A stretch of DNA of 64,000 nucleotides from Sphingomonas zeae (lineage in GTDB: Bacteria; Pseudomonadota; Alphaproteobacteria; Sphingomonadales; Sphingomonadaceae): NCBI RefSeq assembly GCF_014197135.1, contig NZ_JACIFA010000006.1, positions 1 through 64,000 on the forward strand, in the 5' to 3' direction. Shown here one piece after another: positions 16,094-25,583 of this stretch. The notes under the pieces were generated by a model. That model saw only the letters and a program-made list of their open reading frames with translations, did not search any database and was not told the DNA's origin. Every line of letters starts with the position of its first letter. Position 1 is the first letter of the stretch. The position numbers were made by a program, and so were the translations under genes.

Positions 16094-17623
16094 TCAGCCC
16101 TCCAGTTCCTTCATCAACACCCGCACCGCATTGTCGATATCGCGGTCGGTATCGCGCAATTCCTCGATCTTGCGCACCGCATAGATCACCGTCGAGTGAT
16201 CGCGCCCGCCAAACTTGCGGCCGATCTCGGGCAGCGAACGGGTGGTCAGGCGCTTGGCGAGGTACATGGCGATCTGACGCGGACGGGCGATCGCGCGGGC
16301 GCGGCGGGCCGAGACCAGATCAAGCGGCTTCAGCTCGAAATGGCGGCTGACCAGCTTCTGGATCTCATCGATCGTGATCCGCCGCTGCGCCCCGCGTAGC
16401 ACCTCGCCCAGCGTGGCGACGGCGAATTCCAGGTCGATCTTGTCGCCGGTCAGCTGCGCATAGGCGACGACCCGGTTCAGCGCGCCTTCCAGCTCGCGGA
16501 TATTGCCGCGAATCCGCGAGGCAAGCAGGTCGAGCACCTCGGCGGGCACCTCGATCTCGGGCAGATCGGCGACCTTGCGGTTCAGGATCGTGCGGCGCAG
16601 CGTCAGGTCAGGCGCCTTGATGTCGGCGACAAGGCCCGCACCCAGGCGACCGATGATCCGCGGCTCGACGCCGTCCAGCGACTGGGGCGAACGATCGGCC
16701 GAGATGACCAGCCGCTTGCCAGCGCCAACCAGCTCGTTGACCGTGTGGAAGAATTCCTCCTGGGTCGAATCCTTGCCCGCGATGAACTGAAGATCGTCGA
16801 TCAGCAGCAGATCGGCCGAGCGCAGCCGCAACTTGAAGCTGTGCGTGTCACGCGCGCGCATCGCGGCGACGAAATCGAACATGAAACGCTCGGCCGACAT
16901 GCACAGCACGATCGCGTCGGGATGCGACTCGAGAAAGGCATGGGCGATGGCGTGCATCAGATGGGTCTTGCCCTGCCCGGTGCCGCCATGAAGGAAAAGC
17001 GGACTGAAACGCGGCGGACCCGGCTCGGCGAGCGACAGCGCGGCGTTGAACGCGACGCGGTTCGACGAATCGACCACGAAGCGATCGAAGGTCAGGCGGG
17101 GATCGAGCGGTGGCCGATCGGCTGGCGTGCGCAGGGCTGGCGCGGCGACGGCCGCGACCGGCGCCAGGTTCGCGGCCTTGGCCCGAGGGGCCGGACGCGG
17201 AGCCGGAGCGGACTCGGCGAAGAGCGAGGGCTGCTCGTCTTCCTTGACCGGCTGCGACTCAACCGCCCGGAGACCAGGGGCAGCGGAACGCGGGGCGGGC
17301 GCGGTATCGGACGTCTCGACGCTGGTCAGCCGTGCGACCTTGCTCGGTGCGCGAGTCTCGATAACGACCGAACGGACCTCAGGCAGCACCGCCTTGAATT
17401 CCAGGTGCAGGCGGTCGGCATAATGGCTGCGTACCCAATTGGTCGCGAAGGCCGAGGGGAGTGCCAGACGGACCGTGTCGGGCTCGTCACCCTCGATCAG
17501 CTCCATCGGCTTCAGCCACTGGTCGAACAGACGGGCACCGGCTGATTCGCGCAGGTTCGCGCGGACGCGCGCCCAGGCACGAGCCTGGTCCGTCGTCGGT
17601 CGCGTCGCCTGCCAATTCGTCAC
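16094..17623 (-). CDS. dnaA: Chromosomal replication initiator DnaA
   Basis: DnaA binds oriC and opens it using ATP. The protein has 509 residues. Domain I is at about 5-85 (ARVRANLRESAGARLFDQWLKP). A long Ala/Pro-rich domain II linker of about 80 residues follows. The AAA+ domain has Walker A GGTGQGKTH at about 213-221 and Walker B LLIDDLQFI. Domain IV carries the DNA-binding signature GRDHSTVIYAVRKIEEL. GTG 17623 (VTNWQATRP) follows a GGAG site and fits domain I; the upstream extension to 17707 is not family-like. The gene stands alone, between trpS (convergent) and rpsT (same strand, upstream). Confidence 0.96.
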   Translation of the reverse strand: MTNWQATRPTTDQARAWARVRANLRESAGARLFDQWLKPMELIEGDEPDTVRLALPSAFATNWVRSHYADRLHLEFKAVLPEVRSVVIETRAPSKVARLTSVETSDTAPAPRSAAPGLRAVESQPVKEDEQPSLFAESAPAPRPAPRAKAANLAPVAAVAAPALRTPADRPPLDPRLTFDRFVVDSSNRVAFNAALSLAEPGPPRFSPLFLHGGTGQGKTHLMHAIAHAFLESHPDAIVLCMSAERFMFDFVAAMRARDTHSFKLRLRSADLLLIDDLQFIAGKDSTQEEFFHTVNELVGAGKRLVISADRSPQSLDGVEPRIIGRLGAGLVADIKAPDLTLRRTILNRKVADLPEIEVPAEVLDLLASRIRGNIRELEGALNRVVAYAQLTGDKIDLEFAVATLGEVLRGAQRRITIDEIQKLVSRHFELKPLDLVSARRARAIARPRQIAMYLAKRLTTRSLPEIGRKFGGRDHSTVIYAVRKIEELRDTDRDIDNAVRVLMKELEG

Positions 17624-18041
17624 CCGTACACTCCACTCTTGCCGACCCCCTATCGGGTGGTCGATCCCCTGTTCCACTCGGCGACACGTTACCCATCGGC
17701 GAATCAACTGGATTCGACCCGGTCTGTCACTTCGCTATGTCCATGACGCGGGGCACGAAGCACCGCCGCTGGGAAACCGATTATGAGCCATGACGGGGTC
17801 CGATCAAGACCATCTCCGGCCATAAATCTGAAATAAACCGGATTGACAGGCAAAAGCCCGCAGAAACCCGTACAACTATCTCACAACGTATTGATATTGC
17901 TCGATATTAACCAAGGCGTATGTTTGGAGCCCGAAACCCGAATCGCTCGAATCGCGGATAAAGCTGGCGTTGCGCGAACCGCGGGATTGTTCCCAGGGAT
18001 CACGGCCCGCAAAGCGTTAATGCTGGGGTGACGCGCGCACG
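17624..18041. promoter_or_regulatory. Upstream region of dnaA, AT-richer, with GANTC sites
   Basis: About 420 bases without a gene carry the dnaA promoter region. There are four GANTC sites (17701, 17711, 17940, 17949), the target of the CcrM methylase that controls dnaA in Caulobacter; the last two form a 9-base tandem repeat. The stretch 17870-17930 is markedly AT-rich (TATTGATATTGC, GATATTAACC). I found no clear TTATCCACA DnaA box, so I do not call an origin. Confidence 0.4.
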
Positions 18042-18076
18042 AAAAAACCCGCCGGGGTACCGCCCCCGGCGGGTTT
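18042..18076 (-). terminator. Rho-independent terminator of rpsT
   Basis: AACCCGCCGGG pairs with CCCGGCGGGTT around a short loop. On the minus strand the stem is followed by a run of T (seen as AAAAAA at 18042-18047). It lies 25 bases after the rpsT stop. Confidence 0.88.
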
Positions 18077-18101
18077 CATTCGTCGCGAAACCGAGAGGCT
18101 T

Positions 18102-18365
18102 TTAGGCCAGTGCGGCGACACGCTTCGTCAGGCGCGAGAACTTGCGCGCGACGGTGTTCTTGTGCAGCACGCCCTTGGCGACGCCGCGCGCCATTTCCGG
18201 CTGCGCCGCGGCCAGAGCGATCGTCGCGGTTTCCTTGTCACCGGCGGCCAGGGCGGCTTCGACCTTCTTCACGAAGGTACGGATGCGGCTGACGCGGTTG
18301 CCGTTGATGACGGCGCGACGCTCGTTGCGACGGATACGCTTTTTGGCCTGCGGCGTGTTCGCCAT
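18102..18365 (-). CDS. rpsT: 30S ribosomal protein S20
   Basis: The 87-residue protein starts [20 protein letters not shown] and ends in [20 protein letters not shown], both standard S20 features. It binds 16S rRNA in the small subunit. ATG 18365 is the family start; the 15 residues before it in the open frame are not S20-like. A strong terminator follows. It is on the same strand as mutM, 87 bases downstream. Confidence 0.97.
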   Translation of the reverse strand: MANTPQAKKRIRRNERRAVINGNRVSRIRTFVKKVEAALAAGDKETATIALAAAQPEMARGVAKGVLHKNTVARKFSRLTKRVAALA

Positions 18366-18452
18366 GAAAACCTCTAAATCTCGATCAAAAGGGATAGCGG
18401 CGCGACGCACCAGCTTTGAAGCCGCCGCCCTTACCGGCTGGCGGGCATCCCG

Positions 18453-19268
18453 TCAACTGCGCTGGCAGGTCGCACACCAGAAAGTCGAGCGCCCCGAATC
18501 GGTTCGCCGCCGGACGATGGCCCCGCATTCGCAACGATCGCCTTCACGGCCATAGACCCGCCACTCCTTGGAGAAATAGCCCAGTTCGCCGTCCGGCCGC
18601 ACATAATCGCGCAAGGACGATCCTCCAGCGAGGATCGCGGCCTCCAGCACGGCGCGGATCGCCTCGACCAGCCGGACGAGTCGCGGCCGGGAAATCTGCC
18701 CGCCCGCGCGGCCCGGCGTGATCTTCGCCATGTGCAGCGCTTCGCAAACATAGATATTGCCCAGCCCCGCCACGATCCGCTGGTCGAGCAGCATCGCCTT
18801 GATCGGCGCCGCCCGCCCCTCCAACGCCCTGGTCAGATAATCGGCGGTGAAGTCCGGCCCCAACGGCTCCGGCCCCATCGCCAGGAAGGGCGGATAGCTG
18901 GCCAGATCGGCGGTCGGCCACAGATCGACAAAGCCGAATCGCCGGGGATCATTCAGCGCCAGCCGCCGCCCTGCCGCCGTCTCCAGCAACAGATGGTCAT
19001 GCGTCTGCGGCTCGCCCGGATCGATCCGCCAGCGCCCAGACATGCCGAGGTGAAAGACCATGGTGTCGCCGCGATCGGTGTCGATCAGGCCATATTTGGC
19101 ACGGCGGCCGAGCGACGTGACGGTCGCCCCCGTCATCCGTTGGCGCAGGTCGGGGGGAAAGGGATGGCGCAGGTCGGGGCGGCGTGGCTCGACCAGCGTC
19201 AGCTGCGCATTCGCGAGCACCGGGGTCAGGCCGCGGACCGTGGTTTCGACCTCGGGAAGTTCGGGCAT
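18453..19268 (-). CDS. mutM: Formamidopyrimidine-DNA glycosylase (Fpg/MutM)
   Basis: This glycosylase/AP lyase removes 8-oxoguanine and related lesions. The 271-residue protein starts PELPEVETTVRGL, with the catalytic Pro and Glu after Met removal. It has the H2TH region VAGLGNIYVCEALHMAKI and the C-terminal zinc finger GDRCECGAIVRR...STFWCATCQRS. The first zinc pair is Cys-x-Cys rather than the textbook Cys-x2-Cys, which I recall as an occasional variant. It is divergent from ubiE (79 bases apart), the usual alphaproteobacterial order. Confidence 0.95.
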   Translation of the reverse strand: MPELPEVETTVRGLTPVLANAQLTLVEPRRPDLRHPFPPDLRQRMTGATVTSLGRRAKYGLIDTDRGDTMVFHLGMSGRWRIDPGEPQTHDHLLLETAAGRRLALNDPRRFGFVDLWPTADLASYPPFLAMGPEPLGPDFTADYLTRALEGRAAPIKAMLLDQRIVAGLGNIYVCEALHMAKITPGRAGGQISRPRLVRLVEAIRAVLEAAILAGGSSLRDYVRPDGELGYFSKEWRVYGREGDRCECGAIVRRRTDSGRSTFWCATCQRS

Positions 19269-19347
19269 CAGCTCTCTGTCTGGGTTTCCTTACCCCAACA
19301 GCTAGGTAGCGTTTGCCCCGCCAGCAAGGCCGGGCTAGGGCAAGCGC

Positions 19348-20079
19348 ATGAGCGATACCGTGTCCTTCGGCTATGAAGATGTGCCCCGCGACGAAAAGGT
19401 CGCCCGTGTCGGCAGCGTGTTTACCAATGTCGCCGCCAAATATGACCTGATGAACGATGCCATGTCGGGCGGTATGCACCGGCTGTGGAAGGATCGTTTC
19501 GTGCGCCGGGTGAAGCCCCGCGCCAGCGACCAGATCCTCGACATGGCGGGCGGCACCGGCGACATCGCCTTCCGCCTGGCCGAGTCGGGCGCGAGCATCA
19601 CGGTGGCCGACATCAATCCGGCGATGCTGGAGGTTGGCATGAAGCGCGCGGCGGAGCGCGGGTTCGACGAGCTGGTCTGGACCGAGGCCAATGCCGAGTC
19701 GCTGACTTTTCCCGACAAGTTCTTCGACGCCTACACGATCGCGTTCGGCATCCGCAACGTCACCGACATTCCGGCGGCACTGAAGGAAGCGCACCGCGTC
19801 CTGCGGCGTGGCGGGCGCTTCTTTTGCCTCGAATTCTCGACCACCGTCTGGCCGGGCTTTTCGGAGGTGTACGACGCCTATTCGCACAAGCTGGTCCCCA
19901 AGCTGGGCCAGATGCTGGCGGGCGATGCGGACAGCTATCGCTATCTGATCGAGTCGATCCGCCGCTTCCCCGACATGCCGACCTTCGAGCGGATGATCCG
20001 CGAGGCGGGCTTCGTCGAAACCAAGGTCGAGCCGATCATGGGCGGGCTGGTCGCGATCCATTCGGGTTGGAAGATTTGA
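19348..20079 (+). CDS. ubiE: Ubiquinone/menaquinone C-methyltransferase UbiE
   Basis: This SAM-dependent methyltransferase of the COQ5 family acts late in ubiquinone synthesis. The 243-residue protein has NVAAKYDLMNDAMSGGMHRLWKD near the N-terminus, the SAM motif ILDMAGGTGDIAFRLA, and the C-terminal family pattern SYRYLIESIRRFPDMPTFERMI and GLVAIHSGWKI. It is followed after 37 bases by ubiB, so the two form a ubiquinone pair. Confidence 0.95.
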   Translation: MSDTVSFGYEDVPRDEKVARVGSVFTNVAAKYDLMNDAMSGGMHRLWKDRFVRRVKPRASDQILDMAGGTGDIAFRLAESGASITVADINPAMLEVGMKRAAERGFDELVWTEANAESLTFPDKFFDAYTIAFGIRNVTDIPAALKEAHRVLRRGGRFFCLEFSTTVWPGFSEVYDAYSHKLVPKLGQMLAGDADSYRYLIESIRRFPDMPTFERMIREAGFVETKVEPIMGGLVAIHSGWKI

Positions 20080-20116
20080 TGCAGGGACGCTCGGGCGCCG
20101 ATCAGGGGGGCGCCCT

Positions 20117-21652
20117 ATGACCCAGCCGGTGGTGCATCTCTGGCGTCTGCTCAAATGGGGGCGGACGCTGGCGCGGCATGGCGCTTTGCGCGGGATCGAG
20201 CGCGATCCCAATACGCCCGCGCCGGTGCGGCGGCTGGCGCGGGTCGCCCGCTTTGGTGCGCGCGTGCCCGCCCGGCCCGCTTATGCCGATGCGTTCCAGG
20301 CGATCGGCCCGGCGGCGATCAAGCTGGGCCAGACGCTGGCCACCCGGCCCGATCTGGTCGGCGAGGAAGCCGCGCACGACCTGCTGCGGCTTCAGGACCA
20401 GCTGCCCCCTGTTCCCTTCGCGACGATCTGCGCCGCGATGGAGGCGAGCATGGGCCGCCCGCCTTCGCACTTCTTCTCCTCGATCGAGGAGGTGCCGGTC
20501 GGCGCTGCCTCGATCGCGCAGGTCCACCGCGCGGTGACGACCGATGGCCGCACGGTCGCGGTCAAGGTGTTGCGCCCCGGCGTCGAGGAAGACTTCGCCC
20601 GCGCCATCGACACCTATCAATGGGCTGCGGCGCAGGTCGAGGGGATGAGCGGCGAGGCCGCGCGTCTGCGCCCGCGTCTGACAGTCGAGAATTTCCGCCG
20701 CTGGACCCTGCGTGAATTGAACTTCCGGCGGGAGGCGGCCTCGGCCTCCGAACTCGCCGAATCGATGACCGCCGAGCCCGATTTCGTCGTGCCGCAGATC
20801 GACTGGGCGCGCTCGACCGCCAAGGTGCTGACGGTCGAATGGGTCGACGGGATCAAGCTGTCCAACCGCCAGGCGCTGGTCGAGGCGGGATACGACCTGC
20901 CGCACCTCGCCCAGACGCTGGTGCGCGCCTTCCTGCGCCAGGCGATCGCGGAAGGCTTCTTCCATGCCGACATGCACCAGGGCAATCTGTTCGCCCTGCC
21001 CGGCAACAAGATCGCCGCGATCGATTTCGGCATCATGGGCCGGATCGACCGGCGCGCGCGGGTGTGGCTGGCCGAGATTCTCTATGGCCTGATCACCGGC
21101 AATTATAAGCGCGTCGCCGAGATTCATTTCGAGGCAGGCTATGTGCCGCCGCACCACAATGTCGCCGAATTCGCGACCGCACTCCGCGCGGTGGGCGAGC
21201 CGATGCGCGGGCTTCCCGTCAAAGACATGTCGATCGGCATGATGCTGGACGGCCTGTTCTCGATCACGCGCGATTTCGACATGGTGACGCAGCCGCATCT
21301 GCTGCTGCTCCAGAAGACCATGGTGATGGTGGAGGGCGTGGCGACCAGCCTCGACCCCGATATCAACCTGTGGGACTCGGCCGCGCCGTTCGTGCGGGAA
21401 TGGATTCGCACCGAACTCGGCCCGGAGGCGAAGATCGCCGATCGGCTGATCGAGGATGTCCGCACCATTGCGCGCCTCCCCGATCTGGTCCGCCGGATCG
21501 AGGCGCGCTACCCCGCACCGGGCGGCGAGCCGCCTGCCCCGCCGCTCAAGCAGATCGAGGTCGTGCGGATCGGCGGCGGCTGGCGCTATGCGCTGATCTC
21601 GATGCTGTCGGCCGCCGCCGGGGTCGCCGCGACGTTGGCCGTCTTGCGGTAA
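20117..21652 (+). CDS. ubiB: Ubiquinone biosynthesis protein UbiB (ABC1/ADCK family)
   Basis: UbiB is an atypical protein kinase-like ATPase needed for ubiquinone synthesis, probably for lipid handling rather than hydroxylation. The 511-residue protein carries the KxGQ motif (AAIKLGQTLATRPDL), the Ala-rich nucleotide loop (PVGAASIAQVHRA), the invariant Lys in VAVKVLRPGV, the ExD-type helix in LRELNFRREAASASELAE, and the catalytic HADMHQGNLF and AIDFGIMGR. C-terminal hydrophobic helices are expected to anchor it (YALISMLSAAAGVAATLAVL). It lies directly after ubiE; the next gene begins 3 bases after its stop. Confidence 0.94.
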   Translation: MTQPVVHLWRLLKWGRTLARHGALRGIERDPNTPAPVRRLARVARFGARVPARPAYADAFQAIGPAAIKLGQTLATRPDLVGEEAAHDLLRLQDQLPPVPFATICAAMEASMGRPPSHFFSSIEEVPVGAASIAQVHRAVTTDGRTVAVKVLRPGVEEDFARAIDTYQWAAAQVEGMSGEAARLRPRLTVENFRRWTLRELNFRREAASASELAESMTAEPDFVVPQIDWARSTAKVLTVEWVDGIKLSNRQALVEAGYDLPHLAQTLVRAFLRQAIAEGFFHADMHQGNLFALPGNKIAAIDFGIMGRIDRRARVWLAEILYGLITGNYKRVAEIHFEAGYVPPHHNVAEFATALRAVGEPMRGLPVKDMSIGMMLDGLFSITRDFDMVTQPHLLLLQKTMVMVEGVATSLDPDINLWDSAAPFVREWIRTELGPEAKIADRLIEDVRTIARLPDLVRRIEARYPAPGGEPPAPPLKQIEVVRIGGGWRYALISMLSAAAGVAATLAVLR

Positions 21653-21654
21653 GA

Positions 21655-22761
21655 ATGCCGGGCAGCGCGCCCCCTCTCCCCACGCGTCGCGCCTCGCGGC
21701 CGCTCTGGCTGAGCCAGCCGGGACGGATGTCGGGCCTGACGCCGCCGATGGCGATCGGAGTTCTGGCTCTGCTGCTCATGCTGGTGGCCGGCATATTCTG
21801 GACCGGCGGCGATACCACCCCGGTGACGGATCGCCTGCCCCCGGTCGCGGCTGCGATCCTCGACCATGTGCGGCATGGCCAGGATTTCTACGCGGCCGCG
21901 ATCGATGCGTTGCGGGAGAATGGGCGGCCACTGCGCCCCGTGCTGCTGGCGGTTCCGCTGCCCGCGCTTCCCGTGACGCTCGCATTGCTGCCGCCCCTGG
22001 TCGACCAGATGCTGATCGTATTGCTCGGATTGGCGGTGGTCGCAGCCTGGGCGCGCCGGTGCTGGCCCCTGTTCGAGCGACGCGGCCCCCGCGCGTTGGC
22101 GATCATTCTGCTCGTCGCTGGCCTCTATCCGGCGTTCGACCGGGCGATGGTCGCGGTGCCCGAGGTCTGGGCTGCCCTGTTCATCGCCCTGTCGCTGGTC
22201 CAGCGACGCCCCGATGCCATGCCGACCGCCGTCGCGCTGGGGCTGGTCGCGATGATCCTCAGCCCCGTCGCGCTGCTTCACGCGCTGCTCATGGGGTTCC
22301 TCGCCTGGCGCGCAGGCGCGGAACGCGAGGCGACGGGATGGATCGGTGCCACCGCCATGGCGATAATCCTCTACGCGGCCCATGCGCACAGGCTGAATGC
22401 GATGATCAGCCCGATCGACCCCGCCATCAGCTCGCCCATCGCCGCCCAGTCGCCGGGCGAGTGGCTGGCCGCGATCGCGTCGGCGAGCGGAGTCGGGCTA
22501 TTGCCCCCGGTGATCGCCCTTCCGCTGGCGCTGCTCGCCGCGCTGGGCTGGGCGCATTGGCGGCAGCCAGTGGCGCGGCGGGCGGGAATAACCCTCGCTG
22601 CCTATGCGCTGCTTGGCCTGTTGACCGGCGCCCCGGCCTTTGCCTTGGCGGCCGCGCCGCTATTGTTTCTTGGTGTCGTCTTCGCCCCTGATGCGGTCCG
22701 CGAGTTGATCGCCGCCGCGCGCGACCGGCGCCGCATCACGGTGACGCGAGTCGTGCGATGA
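21655..22761 (+). CDS. Polytopic membrane protein, unknown
   Basis: The 368-residue protein has about eight to nine hydrophobic helices, starting with MAIGVLALLLMLVAGIFW. A periplasmic stretch (PPVAAAILDHVRHGQDFYAAAIDALR) follows the first helix, a layout seen in glycosyltransferase-like (PMT/GT-C) membrane proteins. I see no conserved catalytic motif I can name. It is linked tightly: 3 bases after ubiB, with an ATGA overlap with coaBC. That points to shared transcription, not to function. ATG 21655 is chosen because upstream sequence is the ubiB frame shadow. Confidence 0.7.
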   Translation: MPGSAPPLPTRRASRPLWLSQPGRMSGLTPPMAIGVLALLLMLVAGIFWTGGDTTPVTDRLPPVAAAILDHVRHGQDFYAAAIDALRENGRPLRPVLLAVPLPALPVTLALLPPLVDQMLIVLLGLAVVAAWARRCWPLFERRGPRALAIILLVAGLYPAFDRAMVAVPEVWAALFIALSLVQRRPDAMPTAVALGLVAMILSPVALLHALLMGFLAWRAGAEREATGWIGATAMAIILYAAHAHRLNAMISPIDPAISSPIAAQSPGEWLAAIASASGVGLLPPVIALPLALLAALGWAHWRQPVARRAGITLAAYALLGLLTGAPAFALAAAPLLFLGVVFAPDAVRELIAAARDRRRITVTRVVR

Positions 22762-23945
22762 GCCATATCCTGTTGATCGTCGGCGGCGGGATCGCCGCCT
22801 ATAAATCCTGCGAACTGATCCGCCTGCTGCGCAAGGCCGGGCACAGCGTCCGCTGCGTCCTGACCGAGGGCGGCAGCCATTTCGTCACGCCCATGACGCT
22901 GGCCGCGTTATCCGAAAATCAGGTCTTCACGACGCTTTGGGACCTGAAGGACGAAGCCGAGATGGGGCATATCCAGCTCAGTCGCGAGGCCGATCTGGTG
23001 GTCGTCGCGCCGGGCACCGCCGACCTGATCGCACGTATGGCGAACGGCCATGCCGATGATCTGGCAACGACGTTGCTGCTCGCCACCGACACGCCGGTGC
23101 TGGTCGCGCCCGCGATGAACGTGCGGATGTGGCTTCACCCCGCGACCCAGCGCAACGTGGCGCGGTTGCGCGATGATGGCGTCGAGGTGATGGCTCCCGA
23201 CGAAGGCGCGATGGCGTGCGGCGAGTTCGGCCCCGGCCGCCTGCCCGAACCGCCCGCGATCGTCGCGGCGATCGAGGCCAGGCTGGCCCCCGCCCATCGC
23301 CCGCTGGCCGGACGGCATATACTGGTCACGGCGGGGCCGACTCACGAGCCGATCGACCCGGTTCGCTACATCGCCAACCGCTCTTCGGGGCGGCAGGGTT
23401 TTGCGGTGGCGGGGGCGCTGGCCGCGCTGGGCGCACGAGTGACGCTGATCGCCGGGCCGGTCACGCTGCCCACTCCGCCGGGCGTTGGCCGGGTTGACGT
23501 CGAAACCGCATGTCAGATGGCCCAGGCGGTCGCCGAGGCGCTCCCCGCCGACGCCGCCGTCATGGTCGCCGCCGTCGCCGACTGGCGGGTCGAGGCGGCG
23601 GGGCAGAAGGTCAAGAAGGACGGCGGTGCCGCCCCTGCGCTGACGCTGGTCGAGAACCCCGACATCCTGGCCACCGTTGCCGCCGCACCGAACCGTCCCG
23701 CGCTGGTCGTCGGCTTCGCCGCCGAGACCGAGCATGTCATCGACCATGCCGTCGCCAAGCGCCTGCGCAAGCGCGCCGACTGGATCGTCGCCAATGACGT
23801 ATCCGGCGACGTGTTCGGCGGCGATGCGAACAGCGTCCACCTCGTCACCGCCGAGGGCGTCGAAAGCTGGGAGCGGATGGGTAAGGACGATGTTGCCAGG
23901 GGGCTCGCGCAACGTATCGCCGATGCGCTACAAGGCGAACCATGA
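22758..23945 (+). CDS. coaBC: Phosphopantothenoylcysteine decarboxylase / phosphopantothenate-cysteine ligase
   Basis: This bifunctional enzyme catalyses two steps of coenzyme A synthesis. The N-terminal flavoprotein decarboxylase domain (about 1-180) has [21 protein letters not shown], the catalytic His in [12 protein letters not shown], and [16 protein letters not shown]. The C-terminal ligase (about 185-390) starts [19 protein letters not shown] and has [15 protein letters not shown]. Total length is 395, as expected. It overlaps both neighbours by 4 bases. Confidence 0.96.
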   Translation: MSHILLIVGGGIAAYKSCELIRLLRKAGHSVRCVLTEGGSHFVTPMTLAALSENQVFTTLWDLKDEAEMGHIQLSREADLVVVAPGTADLIARMANGHADDLATTLLLATDTPVLVAPAMNVRMWLHPATQRNVARLRDDGVEVMAPDEGAMACGEFGPGRLPEPPAIVAAIEARLAPAHRPLAGRHILVTAGPTHEPIDPVRYIANRSSGRQGFAVAGALAALGARVTLIAGPVTLPTPPGVGRVDVETACQMAQAVAEALPADAAVMVAAVADWRVEAAGQKVKKDGGAAPALTLVENPDILATVAAAPNRPALVVGFAAETEHVIDHAVAKRLRKRADWIVANDVSGDVFGGDANSVHLVTAEGVESWERMGKDDVARGLAQRIADALQGEP

Positions 23946-24391
23946 CGCTTGCACCAATCTCGATTTCCCTCAAACGCTTGCCCCATGGCGAGGGGCTTCC
24001 CCTGCCCGCCTATGCCACGCCGGGAGCGGCGGGCATGGATGTGGTCGCGGCCGAGACGCTGACACTGGAGCCCGGCAAACGCGCCGCCGTCGCGACCGGC
24101 TTGGCCATCGCGATCCCGCCGGGCTACGAGGTGCAAGTGCGCCCGCGCTCGGGCCTGGCGCTGAAGCACGGCATCACCTGCCTCAACACGCCAGGGACGA
24201 TCGACGAGGATTATCGCGGCGAGGTGAAGGTGATCCTCGCCAATCTGGGCGACGCGCCGTTCGACGTGGTGCGCGGCGAACGCATCGCCCAGCTCGTCCC
24301 CGCCCCCGTCCAGCGCGCGACCCTTGCGCAGGTCGATGAACTCGACTCGACCGGGCGGGGTACGGGCGGCTTCGGATCGACCGGGCGGTGA
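23942..24391 (+). CDS. dut: dUTP pyrophosphatase
   Basis: This trimeric dUTPase hydrolyses dUTP to dUMP and keeps uracil out of DNA. The 149-residue protein carries the five family motifs: [44 protein letters not shown] and the C-terminal [12 protein letters not shown]. It overlaps coaBC (ATGA) and the following gene (GTGA). Confidence 0.97.
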   Translation: MTLAPISISLKRLPHGEGLPLPAYATPGAAGMDVVAAETLTLEPGKRAAVATGLAIAIPPGYEVQVRPRSGLALKHGITCLNTPGTIDEDYRGEVKVILANLGDAPFDVVRGERIAQLVPAPVQRATLAQVDELDSTGRGTGGFGSTGR

Positions 24392-24819
24392 TCGCGGCGC
24401 TGCTTCTCGTCGCCGCCACGATGCAGGCGACCGTGCCGACGGCGCCGGTCGTCCCCGCGACGCCCCCCGCCGCTGCGGGTGCCGCCGAGCCGCCGCATGA
24501 CTGGTCGACGCTTTCCTCCCTCACCCTGCCGCCCGCCGGTCCCGACATGGTCCGCTTCGTCCGCTACGAGGTGGCAGCCGGACGCTGCCCGCGGGCCAAG
24601 GCGGCGGAGGCGCAGATGGTGCTGGTCATGCCGCTCGCCATCCGGATCAGCACCGATGGCAGCGCCGACAGCATCGTGCCGCTCGCCATCGGATGCCCCA
24701 CGGTCGAACAATTTACCGCAGGTGCGGCACAGCGCATGGTGCGCCACCTGGCCCATCGCACGATGATCCCGGGCGGTCGCTGGTATCGGACGGTCATCAC
24801 CTATACATGGCCGGGATGA
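24388..24819 (+). CDS. Exported hypothetical protein
   Basis: This 143-residue protein starts at a GTG overlapping the dut stop. Its first ~18 residues ([19 protein letters not shown]) look like a short signal peptide. An Ala/Pro-rich linker follows, then a soluble domain with two cysteines ([21 protein letters not shown] and [14 protein letters not shown]), which may form a disulfide bond in the periplasm. It ends VITYTWPG, the look of a TonB C-terminal-like or small periplasmic beta domain. I do not recognise the family. It sits in a chain of 4-base overlaps (dut, this gene, moeB-like). Confidence 0.65.
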   Translation: MIAALLLVAATMQATVPTAPVVPATPPAAAGAAEPPHDWSTLSSLTLPPAGPDMVRFVRYEVAAGRCPRAKAAEAQMVLVMPLAIRISTDGSADSIVPLAIGCPTVEQFTAGAAQRMVRHLAHRTMIPGGRWYRTVITYTWPG

Positions 24820-25583
24820 TCCTGAACGACGACGAATTGGCCCGTTATGCCCGCCATATGGTGCTCCGCGAATTCGGGGGAAGCGGACAGATTCGTCTGA
24901 AAAAGGCGCGGGTCGCGGTGATCGGTGCGGGAGGCATCGGCTCTCCCGCCATCCAGTATCTGGCCGCCGCCGGCATCGGATCACTGGTGCTGATCGACGA
25001 CGATGTGGTCGAGCCGTCGAACCTGCAACGCCAGACCATCTTCACCACCGAGGATCGTGGGATCCCCAAGGTCGAGGCCGCCGCCGCGCACGTCTCTCGG
25101 CTGAACCCGCATGTCACCGTCACGGCGCATCGGACGCGGGTGACGCCGGACAATGCCGCCGCGCTGATCGAAGGCGCCGACGTGGTGCTGGACGGCTGCG
25201 ACAATTTCGCGACCCGGCTGGCGGTGGCCGACGCCGCGCTGGGCCTGCGCATCCCGCTCGTCTCGGCGGCGGTGGGGCAGTTCGAGGGACAGCTGGCGGT
25301 CTATCGCGGCTGGGAAGCGGACAAGCCCTGTTATCGCTGCTTCGTCGGCGACGCCGCGGACCAGGCGGGACTGACCTGCGCCGATGACGGCGTGCTGGGG
25401 CCGGTGACCGGCGTGATGGGCAGTCTCGCCGCGCTGGAGACATTGCGCGCGGCGGCTCCGTTCGGCCGCGACAGCGCGGGCAGCATCCTGATCGCCGACA
25501 TGCTGACCATGCGGTTCCGCACGCTGGCCCTGCCCAAGGACCCCGGTTGCCGCTGCGCCCGGGCCGTCGCGGTGGCGGCATGA
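24816..25583 (+). CDS. moeB: HesA/MoeB/ThiF-family adenylyltransferase
   Basis: The protein has 255 residues. E1-like enzymes adenylate the C-terminus of a sulfur-carrier protein (MoaD or ThiS) in molybdopterin or thiamine synthesis. The fold starts LARYARHMVLREFGG; the nucleotide loop is VIGAGGIGSPAIQYL; DDDVVEPSNLQRQ and DGCDNFATR follow. Zinc cysteines are in PCYRCF and PGCRCA. Which carrier it serves cannot be told from this sequence, and no moa or thi gene is near. ATG 24816 overlaps the previous stop; ATG 24807 is possible. Confidence 0.85.
   Translation: MILNDDELARYARHMVLREFGGSGQIRLKKARVAVIGAGGIGSPAIQYLAAAGIGSLVLIDDDVVEPSNLQRQTIFTTEDRGIPKVEAAAAHVSRLNPHVTVTAHRTRVTPDNAAALIEGADVVLDGCDNFATRLAVADAALGLRIPLVSAAVGQFEGQLAVYRGWEADKPCYRCFVGDAADQAGLTCADDGVLGPVTGVMGSLAALETLRAAAPFGRDSAGSILIADMLTMRFRTLALPKDPGCRCARAVAVAA

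Noticed and set aside
17624..18041. Replication origin beside dnaA
   Set aside because: No cluster of DnaA boxes (TTATCCACA-like) is visible, and alphaproteobacterial origins often lie elsewhere.
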